Assembly: GCA_018064385.1 (NCBI GenBank)
Contig: JAGHVI010000154.1
Coordinates: 1 to 20,018 of the forward strand
From: Candidatus Minthenecus merdequi
Lineage (GTDB): Bacteria > Bacteroidota > Bacteroidia > Bacteroidales > Paludibacteraceae
Direction of reading: 5' to 3'
Length of the DNA: 20,018 bases
Program-made: the position numbers and the translations under genes
Notes under the pieces: generated by a model
Told to the model about the DNA's origin: nothing
What the model saw: the letters and a program-made list of their open reading frames with translations, nothing else
The model's database searches: none
Shown: positions 8,606 to 15,793 of the stretch, one piece after another
Layout: every line of letters begins with the position of its first letter
How positions within the stretch are numbered: position 1 is the stretch's first letter

Positions 8606-9195
8606 TTCTTTTTTCCGCTGTATTTGAATGACAATGGTACTTCGGGCATAGTCAAGTTAGTTCCACTTTTGGTAACTAACACTGGTTTAACCTTCATTTT
8701 TATGGTTGACTCTTCTCCGCTGATACCTGTAAAGTTTTTAACTATCTGAACAACTTGTGAACGGTTTTGGGCATTTAGCAAATTGCCGAGATTCGTTTTC
8801 ACAACAACTGGTAAGACATTTGTTTTTCCTGGCTCTACGCTGAATTTTCTGCCAAGATTACCTGACGCAACATCGATATTGTCAATTGCCATCTGGTATC
8901 GCATATCTGAAAGTGCAGCCGTTTTGGTAGTGCTCGGGTTCATTACATTGACATTGACAGTCAACTCGAAAGGCAAGTCACTGAAGTTTCCTTGAATTAT
9001 CTTTGTAATTTGAGGAATGGCTGTTATCAAACTTGCTGCTGTTATGTTCGAGAAGTCTATTCCTGCAACTTTTATTCCCGAGATGGAGTTGTAGGAATAT
9101 TTGCAGTTAAGCATCTGTGAAGCGTTCTTGAATGCAGAACAACCAACCATTATTATTACAACTGCAACAAGAGTAATCCAAATACTTTTTTTCAT
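8602..9195 (-). CDS. LEA-type (LEA14/WHy-like) lipoprotein
   Basis: A 197-residue predicted lipoprotein with one late-embryogenesis-abundant type 2 (WHy-like) beta-sandwich domain. Start MKKSIWITLVAVVIIMVGCS gives a short basic n-region, a hydrophobic core and a lipidation Cys at residue 19 (weak lipobox M-V-G-C), so it is probably membrane-anchored. The frame is open 38 codons further upstream into lysS, but only this Met gives a signal peptide, and it sits 7 nt after the lysS stop. The domain shows the family pattern: NVNVMNPST, then YQMAIDNIDVASGNLG, then PVVVKTNLGNLL. The function of this family in bacteria is not settled; a stress or envelope role is inference. It overlaps dgt by 4 nt and belongs to the bamD-dgt unit. 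Confidence 0.75.
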   Translation of the reverse strand: MKKSIWITLVAVVIIMVGCSAFKNASQMLNCKYSYNSISGIKVAGIDFSNITAASLITAIPQITKIIQGNFSDLPFELTVNVNVMNPSTTKTAALSDMRYQMAIDNIDVASGNLGRKFSVEPGKTNVLPVVVKTNLGNLLNAQNRSQVVQIVKNFTGISGEESTIKMKVKPVLVTKSGTNLTMPEVPLSFKYSGKKK

Positions 9196-9202
9196 AGTAC
9201 TG

Positions 9203-10915
9203 TTATTTTGTCCACGTTTCGACCTGTTCTTTAGAAGGATTGGTAAGCCCAAGTTTGTTTTTCTTGTTGTAACCACAGATGTCCTGATGCAGCTTGTTGA
9301 AATTGACATTCTTCAATTTATTAACCATGTCATAACCCAACTTCTGAAGCACTTCGACCCATTCGACAGGAATACCTGCCTCGACAAATTTTTCGACAGT
9401 ATCCTTCACAATTTTCTTTTCAGGCTTCATCTGAGGGAAGAATAGCACCTCTTGTATTGCAGTTTGACCAGTCATGAGCATCACCAGTCGATCCATACCA
9501 ATACCCATGCCAGAGGTTGGAGGCATACCATACTCAAGCGCACGCACAAAGTCATTATCAATATACATAGCCTCATCATCACCTTTCTCTGAAAGTCGTA
9601 ACTGCTCTTGGAAACGTTCCAATTGATCAATAGGGTCATTGAGTTCGCTATAAGCATTTGCCAATTCTTTTCCATTGACCATCAACTCGAAACGCTCTGT
9701 AAGGTCTGGGTTGTTTCTGTGACGTTTGCAGAGTGGAGACATCTCTTTTGGATAGTCTGTGATGAAAGTAGGTTGTATGTAGTTACCCTCACAGAATTCA
9801 CCGAAGATTTCGTCAATCAGTTTGCCTTTACCCATTGTGTCATTGATTTCCATGCCGAGTTCAAGACATATCTTGCGAATGTCGTTCTCGCTCTTGCCTG
9901 TAAGGTCGTAACCAGTAAAGAATTTGATTGAGTCAAGCATGGTTACACGAGTAAACTTAGGACCAAAGTCAATTTCGTTATCCCCAATTCTCACCTTGGT
10001 AGTACCGTTGACATCCATACATATCTTGCGAATCATATTCTCAGTGAAATCCATCATCCAGTTATAGTCCTTGTAAGAGACATATATCTCCATACAGGTG
10101 AACTCAGGATTATGAGTACGATCCATACCCTCGTTACGGAAATTTTTTGAAAACTCATAGACACCTTCAAAACCTCCTACGATTAAGCGTTTGAGGTAGA
10201 GTTCATCGGCTATTCGCATGTAGAGAGGTATGTTGAGTGCATTATGGTGCGTTATGAAAGGACGAGCAGAAGCTCCACCAGGTATTGATTGTAGAATTGG
10301 TGTTTCAACTTCAGTGTACCCAAACGAGTTAAAGAACTCTCGCATAGAAGAATAAACTTTGGTACGTTTCTCGAATATTGACTTAATACCATCGTTCACA
10401 ACAAGGTCAACATAGCGTTGACGATAACGTTGTTCTGGGTCATCAAAAGCATCAAAAGCCACACCATCTTTATATTTCACTATAGGCAGAGGACGCAGCG
10501 ACTTTGACAACACAGTCAGTTCTTTACAGTGAACAGAAATTTCTCCCATCTGTGTTCGGAACACAAATCCCTTGACACCAATAAAATCACCAATATCAAG
10601 CAGTTTCTTGAACACTGTGTTATACATCTCTGGCTGTTCATCGGTGTTGACATCATCACGCGACACATAAACCTGAATACGACCATGCGAGTCTTGCAGT
10701 TCAATGAAAGAGGCCTTGCCCATTATTCGACGGCTCATCATTCTTCCTGCTATGCACACCGCCCTTGACTGTGACTCGTCATCGCGGAAATTCTCTTTAA
10801 TTTCGTCTGAGAATGCATCTGTTGGATACATTGCAGCAGGATATGGGTTAATACCCATTGCACGCAACTGCTCCAACGATTGGCGACGATATTGTTCTTG
10901 TTCAGTCAGCTCCAT
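9203..10915 (-). CDS. lysS: Lysyl-tRNA synthetase, class II
   Basis: Class II LysRS, 570 residues, charging tRNA-Lys in the cytoplasm. The N-terminal OB-fold anticodon-binding domain contains SFIELQDSHGRIQVYVSRDD (about residues 67-86). The catalytic core has motif 1 (MREFFNSFGYTEVETPIL), the GGASARPFITHHNAL loop, motif 2 with FRNEGMDRTHNPEFTCME and motif 3 GMGIGMDRLVMLMTG near residue 475. The core ends at FFPQMKPE about residue 497. Some 70 further residues form an extension absent from E. coli LysS (505 residues). I recall similar extensions in other Bacteroidota LysS proteins but cannot check this here. The start overlaps the end of rpoZ by 14 nt, so translation is probably coupled. Confidence 0.97.
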   Translation of the reverse strand: MELTEQEQYRRQSLEQLRAMGINPYPAAMYPTDAFSDEIKENFRDDESQSRAVCIAGRMMSRRIMGKASFIELQDSHGRIQVYVSRDDVNTDEQPEMYNTVFKKLLDIGDFIGVKGFVFRTQMGEISVHCKELTVLSKSLRPLPIVKYKDGVAFDAFDDPEQRYRQRYVDLVVNDGIKSIFEKRTKVYSSMREFFNSFGYTEVETPILQSIPGGASARPFITHHNALNIPLYMRIADELYLKRLIVGGFEGVYEFSKNFRNEGMDRTHNPEFTCMEIYVSYKDYNWMMDFTENMIRKICMDVNGTTKVRIGDNEIDFGPKFTRVTMLDSIKFFTGYDLTGKSENDIRKICLELGMEINDTMGKGKLIDEIFGEFCEGNYIQPTFITDYPKEMSPLCKRHRNNPDLTERFELMVNGKELANAYSELNDPIDQLERFQEQLRLSEKGDDEAMYIDNDFVRALEYGMPPTSGMGIGMDRLVMLMTGQTAIQEVLFFPQMKPEKKIVKDTVEKFVEAGIPVEWVEVLQKLGYDMVNKLKNVNFNKLHQDICGYNKKNKLGLTNPSKEQVETWTK

Positions 10916-11240
10916 CTTCGTCTTTTAGGTCTGAAGGGTTTTTCCAATAAATTTCGCCATCTTCAAACTCTTTAATTGCTTGAAGCGTTGGTTTTGGCTG
11001 TTGTTCGTAATAACGCGAAATCTCAACTTGTTCGCGGTTATCAAATACCTCGTCCAAATTGTCGTTATTAGTCGCAAATTCCGCAAGTTTTTTGTCTAGT
11101 TCACGTTTCGAATCAATCGCTATCTGGTTGGCACGTTTTGCAACTATGCGTACTGTCTCATAAATGTTTCCTACTGGTTCGCACAGTGCATTCATATCAC
11201 GAGTGATTGTGCTTACAGGTGCATTGCTTTTTTTTATCAT
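10902..11240 (-). CDS. rpoZ: RNA polymerase omega subunit (Rpb6-type)
   Basis: A 112-residue protein matching the divergent Bacteroidota omega/Rpb6 family. Recognisable segments are STITRDMNALCEPVGNIYE, IVAKRANQIA (the conserved RANQI helix that packs on the beta' C-terminus) and NREQVEISRYYEQQPKPTL. Omega aids folding and assembly of the RNA polymerase core. It lies 19 nt downstream of bamD and overlaps lysS by 14 nt. The bamD-rpoZ pairing is a familiar arrangement in this phylum and supports the call. The tail after residue 95 is acidic (PSDLKDEDGAD). Confidence 0.88.
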   Translation of the reverse strand: MIKKSNAPVSTITRDMNALCEPVGNIYETVRIVAKRANQIAIDSKRELDKKLAEFATNNDNLDEVFDNREQVEISRYYEQQPKPTLQAIKEFEDGEIYWKNPSDLKDEDGAD

Positions 11241-11259
11241 TTTATTATTGAATTTGAAT

Positions 11260-12081
11260 TTATTCTTGTGGTGTCATTTTTTCCATCTCTTTTCGGGCAT
11301 CGTCCAACACACGTTTTGTCTCTTTGGCATAACGCCCTTCGGGATATTCGTTTGAGTATCGGTAACATTCGTCCACCAATTCACTGTAACGATCGAATTT
11401 TTTCTCCTCAACAGACATTTCTGCCTCCTTTTGTTTAGAAAGAAGAATTAGATACATTGCATCTTGCTTGAACTCTGAATCAGGATAATCTTTCAGCATA
11501 TTCTCTGCTGTGACAATACATGAACGATAATTGTTTCCCCCATACAATCCCAAGTTGTAGTACAATTTTGCTGCCAAATAGGCTTTATGAGACAACTTGT
11601 TTTCCATCTCGTTCAAGTATTTCAATGCCTGTTCAGCATGGACTCCGGCAGGATAGTATTCCAAATATTCACTAAAGGAGTAGATAGCATTTTCTGTTGC
11701 CGTTTGGTCAAGTCTCACATCTGGTGAATCTTCGTAATAACAATAGCCTATCTCGTAACGGGAACTCTCGGCAAACTGTCCTCTCGGAAAATTGCGAAGA
11801 TAAGTGTCAAAGTATTCTGATGCTGACATATAATCCTCTTTTGCCATATAAGCTTTTGCCAAGAGATACAACAATTCTTCAGCCTTAGGTGTTCCTCGAA
11901 ATTCTCCCATGAGTGTTTCTAACAACTGAATACTACGGGTATATTTCTTCTCAAGATAGAAATTTTTGGCTGCAGTAAACTTCAAATCCGCATCTGTTGA
12001 CTTCTGTACTTTTGAATAATATGAACATCCAGTAAGTGCAAACGAAATCAACATTATGTATAACAATCTCTTAACTATCAT
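11260..12081 (-). CDS. bamD: Outer-membrane assembly lipoprotein BamD
   Basis: A 273-residue BamD (YfiO) lipoprotein of the BAM complex, which inserts beta-barrel proteins into the outer membrane. Start MIVKRLLYIMLISFALTGCS gives a signal peptide with lipobox L-T-G-C and lipidated Cys19. The frame is open to 12180, but the promoter at 12116-12147 lies inside that extension, so the 12081 start is preferred. The mature part is made of TPR-like helical repeats, for example AKNFYLEKKYTRSIQLLETL, AKAYMAKEDYMSASEYFDTY and FAESSRYEIGYCYY, typical of BamD. It is first in the unit with rpoZ, lysS, the LEA lipoprotein and dgt. Confidence 0.92.
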   Translation of the reverse strand: MIVKRLLYIMLISFALTGCSYYSKVQKSTDADLKFTAAKNFYLEKKYTRSIQLLETLMGEFRGTPKAEELLYLLAKAYMAKEDYMSASEYFDTYLRNFPRGQFAESSRYEIGYCYYEDSPDVRLDQTATENAIYSFSEYLEYYPAGVHAEQALKYLNEMENKLSHKAYLAAKLYYNLGLYGGNNYRSCIVTAENMLKDYPDSEFKQDAMYLILLSKQKEAEMSVEEKKFDRYSELVDECYRYSNEYPEGRYAKETKRVLDDARKEMEKMTPQE

Positions 12082-12115
12082 ATTCACATTTCCATATACA
12101 TCTGCTTTGAGGGTG

Positions 12116-12147
12116 CAAATATAGCAATAATTCTTGGAAATACCAAA
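12116..12147 (-). promoter_or_regulatory. Near-consensus Bacteroidota promoter for the bamD-rpoZ-lysS unit
   Basis: On the minus strand a TTTG -33 box (12144-12147) is followed after exactly 20 bp by TATATTTG (12116-12123), matching TAnnTTTG. The predicted start near 12110 gives a leader of about 29 nt before bamD. It lies between the pfp stop (12177) and bamD, so bamD and downstream genes can be expressed independently of the sugar-phosphate genes. Confidence 0.8.
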
Positions 12148-12176
12148 CATTTTAATACTTTTATACAATCTTAATA

Positions 12177-13835
12177 TCACATATGATTATACGGATGCTC
12201 CAGCGATAATGTTTCTGTCGTAGCATCACATATCTGCTCCGGTCCATAGTATTGAATTGGCCCTGGATACAGATAGGTATTCGAACTATCTGCCCACATC
12301 TCACGATTGGCTGCATAATATCTGAAAGGGTTGTCGTCTAAGTTTACTAATGACTTCTCTATCACTGGTTTCAACTCGCCTTTACGCTTTTCCATATGCA
12401 TCATTGTGGTCAGCGGAACACCACCAGCCACCCACTCTGTTGCTGGAGCTGTCAGGTGTCTGATATTAGACATATAACCGGTTTTTCCCTCAACAATCAG
12501 TGCTGCTGCTGTAAAACCCAACGAGTAACTGTAGTCTGCGTCAAAGTTCGTAGGATACGAACAACGTCCTTCATATCCAAAGAAATGTGAAATAGTATTG
12601 AATTTGCCCTTGTATTCACCCGACTCTTTCATTTTTTTAAGCTTCTGTGATACCAACTGAATCAACAATTTTTCTGTTTCAATCAGAGAAACTTGAACAT
12701 TTCCATGTGGGTCGCGGTCCAACGTCAGCTGATTAGCAATTTTGTGTGGCAATCTCAAATAGACATCACGGCTTTCGGGAGACAATGACTGCATAATGTA
12801 ATATTTCTTATCGTCATCAGTTGGCAGTTGATTGAACTCCTCACTTGACTGAGCCACTGCATCGTTCAGTTCGTCAATCAGTTTGCTCATCTCAGGAATA
12901 AATTCTATAAGTCCCTCAGGCACAAGTACTGTTCCAAAGTTCAATCCATCGTTGCCCCTCTTAACTACCGATTGCACAATAACATCTACAATATCATCCA
13001 ACGACATACCACGTTCCTTGATTTCTTCGCTTATGAATGTTACATTTGGCTGCGTTTGCAACGCACACTCCAACGTGATATGCGATGCTGAACGCCCCAT
13101 AAGCCTAACAAAGTGCCAATATTTCTTTGCTGAAATGGCATCTCTCTGAACGTTGCCTATAAGTTCTGAATATACCTTACACGCTGTATCAAAGCCGAAT
13201 GATGTTTCTATATATTCATTTTTCAGGTCTCCATCTATAGTTTTCGGACAACCTATAACCTGAATACCCAAGTTATTGGATGCATAGTATTCAGCAAGTA
13301 CACAGGCGTTTGTGTTCGAGTCATCACCGCCTATTATCACTATGGCTGATATCCCCAACTCTTTACAAATGGCTGCACCGCTATCAAACTGATCTTTGGT
13401 TTCTAATTTTGTTCTTCCCGAGCCTATCATGTCGAAACCTCCAGTATTACGGCATTCGTCAACCATATCGTGCTGCAGTTCAATATATTTATGGTCAACT
13501 AAACCTGATGGACCTCCGATGAATCCATAAAGCCTGCTTCTTGAGTTGAAATGGCGCAGTCCATCATACAAGCCTGAAATTACGTTGTGCCCTCCCGGAG
13601 CTTGCCCGCCACTCAAAATCACACCTACGTTGATTGCAGGAAATTTAGCCTCTTCACCACTTTCAACTGACACCAATGGCAATCCGTAGGTATTTGGAAA
13701 TAATTTCTTAAGTTCTTCCCTATCTGATTCTGGTTCGCTGATTGCTCCAGTCTTGATGGTTATTCCCTGTCTGAGAGATGCGGGAAGTTTTGGTTTATAT
13801 ACCAATCGTGCTATTTCAATCTTCGTTTTTCTCAT
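12177..13835 (-). CDS. pfp: Diphosphate-fructose-6-phosphate 1-phosphotransferase (PPi-PFK), long type
   Basis: A 552-residue PPi-dependent phosphofructokinase. It interconverts fructose 6-P + PPi and fructose 1,6-bisP + Pi reversibly in glycolysis. Donor specificity is readable. The nucleotide/PPi loop is VILSGGQAPGGHN (about residues 69-81). IIGGDDSNTNA (about residue 167) has the second Asp that excludes ATP, where ATP enzymes have Gly. PKTIDGDLK (about residue 197) has the Lys and catalytic Asp typical of PPi enzymes. MGRSASH binds the sugar phosphate. The length and C-terminal domain match the long PFP clade of plants and Bacteroidota. It follows the phosphohexomutase after a 224-bp spacer holding a large inverted repeat, and precedes the bamD promoter. 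Confidence 0.96.
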   Translation of the reverse strand: MRKTKIEIARLVYKPKLPASLRQGITIKTGAISEPESDREELKKLFPNTYGLPLVSVESGEEAKFPAINVGVILSGGQAPGGHNVISGLYDGLRHFNSRSRLYGFIGGPSGLVDHKYIELQHDMVDECRNTGGFDMIGSGRTKLETKDQFDSGAAICKELGISAIVIIGGDDSNTNACVLAEYYASNNLGIQVIGCPKTIDGDLKNEYIETSFGFDTACKVYSELIGNVQRDAISAKKYWHFVRLMGRSASHITLECALQTQPNVTFISEEIKERGMSLDDIVDVIVQSVVKRGNDGLNFGTVLVPEGLIEFIPEMSKLIDELNDAVAQSSEEFNQLPTDDDKKYYIMQSLSPESRDVYLRLPHKIANQLTLDRDPHGNVQVSLIETEKLLIQLVSQKLKKMKESGEYKGKFNTISHFFGYEGRCSYPTNFDADYSYSLGFTAAALIVEGKTGYMSNIRHLTAPATEWVAGGVPLTTMMHMEKRKGELKPVIEKSLVNLDDNPFRYYAANREMWADSSNTYLYPGPIQYYGPEQICDATTETLSLEHPYNHM

Positions 13836-13855
13836 AACATTGTTTCATAAAAATT

Positions 13856-14044
13856 ACCGCGTTGCTTTATTTGTTGAGAAAAATTCCTGTATAAACAAGA
13901 TTTGGGGTTCCCAGCTCTTTGTAATCTGCCTGTATCACTCGGATAAACCTGAACAAGTCAGGCGCAGCCCGCCATTGAAACTATGGTTCAGCCCCGATAA
14001 TAAAAATAAATTGTAGAATTTTCCAATCTCAAAGGCAACGCGGT
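13856..14044 (-). repeat. 189-bp element bounded by 10-bp inverted repeats; candidate structured leader of pfp
   Basis: This is most of the 224-bp spacer between the phosphohexomutase and pfp. The ends are perfect inverted repeats: ACCGCGTTGC (13856-13865) and GCAACGCGGT (14035-14044). Nested inside are GAGA (13876-13879) with TCTC (14027-14030), AAAATTC (13880-13886) with GAATTTT (14016-14022), and GGGGTT (13904-13909) with AGCCCC (13990-13995). Local hairpins are CCTGA/TCAGG (13948-13962) and CCAT/ATGG (13972-13986). The whole can fold into one long rod. On the minus strand the closing stem is followed by AATTTTT (13849-13855), 14 nt before the pfp ATG, which resembles attenuation. A stop-bounded minus-strand frame (13867-13980, no ATG) also crosses it. 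It may be a leader RNA, a free small RNA or a miniature mobile repeat; sequence alone does not decide. Confidence 0.55.
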
Positions 14045-14059
14045 TATGGTAAGTAGTTG

Positions 14060-15793
14060 TCACCCTATTCTCAAATCCTTCTTAACTCTATTGACCTTCT
14101 CTGTCGCTACCTCAATACACTCTTTGTATTGGGAAGGGTCATTCATAGGTAACTGCACCTCAACGTAGAATTTAATTTTTGGTTCTGTTCCCGATGGACG
14201 CACTGACACTTTCGTACCATCCTCGGTAATGTATTGCAATACGTTGGATGTTGTCAAGAGAGGTATTTGGTATTTTGACCTCGTCAGAACATTCAGTTCT
14301 GTAAGCAATTGATAGTCCTTAATCCAAACCACTTTCGATTCTGCCAACTCAACAGGTGGATTGCTGCGATAGTTTTTCATCATTCCAACAATCTCTTCTG
14401 CCCCACTCTTTCCTTCTCTGACAATCGATATACCTTTCTCAAAACTGAATCCATATTTCTGGTACAATGACAACAGGAATTGATAAACACTCATACCATT
14501 ATCCAATGCCCACGCAGTAAGTTCTGACATCAGAGCACAGCAACTTACAGAATCCTTATCTCTCACAAAATCAGCAGGCATATATCCGTAACTTTCCTCG
14601 CCTCCACCTATATAATGCTGCTTCCCTTCGCGCTCTCTAACCTCGCCTGCTATCCATTTGAATCCAGTATAGCAATCCACAAGGTCGGTTTTGAAGTCAT
14701 CGCAAATTTTCTTTATCATCTCTGTTGTCACGATGGTTTTAACCATGAAATCATTTGACGATAGAATGCCCAATTCACGGCGACGTCTCAATATATAATA
14801 AGTGAACATCATCGCAGTCTGGTTTCCTGTCACCAATGTCCACTCGCCCTTATCATCTTTTATTGCCATACCCATACGGTCTGCATCAGGATCCGAAGCA
14901 AGAACTATATCCGCATCAATCTCTTTCGCTTTCTTTATAGCAAGATCAAGCGCTGCAGGTTCTTCTGGGTTAGGCGACACAACAGTCGGAAAGTCCCCAC
15001 TGATAACAGCCTGCTCTTCAACAACAGTTACATTAGTGAAACCCAACTCTTTGAGACATCTTGGCACAAGCGTAATTCCCGTTCCGTGAATTGGTGTATA
15101 GACTATCTTTATGTCCTGATGGCGTTTTATACTCTCAGGCGACAACAATACAGTCTTCACTTTTGCCAAATACTCCGCATCAACATTTTCACCTATAATC
15201 TCTATTAAATCTTTATTAGGTGTGAATTTGACATCGTCTGGCGATTTGATTTTGTTTACTTCTGATATGATGTTGACATCGTGTGGAGCAATAATCTGCG
15301 CACCATCCTCCCAATAAGCTTTGTACCCATTGTAGATTTTAGGGTTATGCGATGCTGTTATAATGACCCCACTCTGACAGTTCAAGTGCCTGATGGCAAA
15401 CGAAATCTCAGGTGTTGGTCGTAGATTTTCAAACAGATAGACTTTAATTCCATTAGCTGAAAATATGTTAGCTACGGTTTCAGCAAATAGTCGGCTATTA
15501 TTGCGACAATCATGACCAACTACAACGCTGATTGACCTTCCCTTGAACTCACGATTCAAATAGTTACTCAATCCCTGAGTGGCAGCACCTACTGTATAAA
15601 TGTTCATACGATTCGAGCCTACACCCATAACACCTCTCAACCCTCCAGTACCAAACTCTAAGTCTTTATAAAAAGATTCAATCAACTCGGTTTGATCCTC
15701 GCTTTCCATCATACGGCGAACCTCGTTTTTGGTTTGTTCGTCATAATTTCCATTAATCCAGGCTTCAGCCTTAGTCCTTACGATGTTTTCCAT
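14060..15793 (-). CDS. Alpha-phosphohexomutase (phosphoglucomutase/phosphomannomutase family, PGM2/PgcA-like)
   Basis: A 577-residue phospho-sugar mutase moving phosphate between C1 and C6 of hexoses through a phosphoserine intermediate. The active-site Ser is in IITASHNPKIYNGYKAY (about residue 145). The metal-binding loop is DPDADRMG (about residue 300). A sugar-binding loop carries GGGEESYGY. The C-terminal phosphate-binding loop is RPSGTEPKIKFY (about residue 528). The length and N-terminal FGTGGLRGVMGVGSNRMN fit the long PGM2/PgcA clade rather than GlmM (about 450). Glucose versus mannose versus ribose preference is not determinable; adjacency to manA and pfp suggests hexose phosphates. 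Its ATG shares one base with the manA stop (TAATG), so the two are translationally coupled. Confidence 0.94.
   Translation of the reverse strand: MENIVRTKAEAWINGNYDEQTKNEVRRMMESEDQTELIESFYKDLEFGTGGLRGVMGVGSNRMNIYTVGAATQGLSNYLNREFKGRSISVVVGHDCRNNSRLFAETVANIFSANGIKVYLFENLRPTPEISFAIRHLNCQSGVIITASHNPKIYNGYKAYWEDGAQIIAPHDVNIISEVNKIKSPDDVKFTPNKDLIEIIGENVDAEYLAKVKTVLLSPESIKRHQDIKIVYTPIHGTGITLVPRCLKELGFTNVTVVEEQAVISGDFPTVVSPNPEEPAALDLAIKKAKEIDADIVLASDPDADRMGMAIKDDKGEWTLVTGNQTAMMFTYYILRRRRELGILSSNDFMVKTIVTTEMIKKICDDFKTDLVDCYTGFKWIAGEVREREGKQHYIGGGEESYGYMPADFVRDKDSVSCCALMSELTAWALDNGMSVYQFLLSLYQKYGFSFEKGISIVREGKSGAEEIVGMMKNYRSNPPVELAESKVVWIKDYQLLTELNVLTRSKYQIPLLTTSNVLQYITEDGTKVSVRPSGTEPKIKFYVEVQLPMNDPSQYKECIEVATEKVNRVKKDLRIG

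Noticed and set aside
13904..13995. tRNA, tmRNA or signal-recognition-particle RNA in the pfp spacer
   Set aside because: The GGGG/CCCC pairing and small hairpins suggested a known RNA, but there is no T-loop, CCA acceptor pattern, tmRNA resume motif or SRP GGAA/GNAR loop.
13753..14016. Plus-strand 87-codon open frame across the pfp start and the inverted-repeat element
   Set aside because: It overlaps the well-supported pfp start on the opposite strand, has no promoter and resembles no family I know. The inverted-repeat structure explains the region better.
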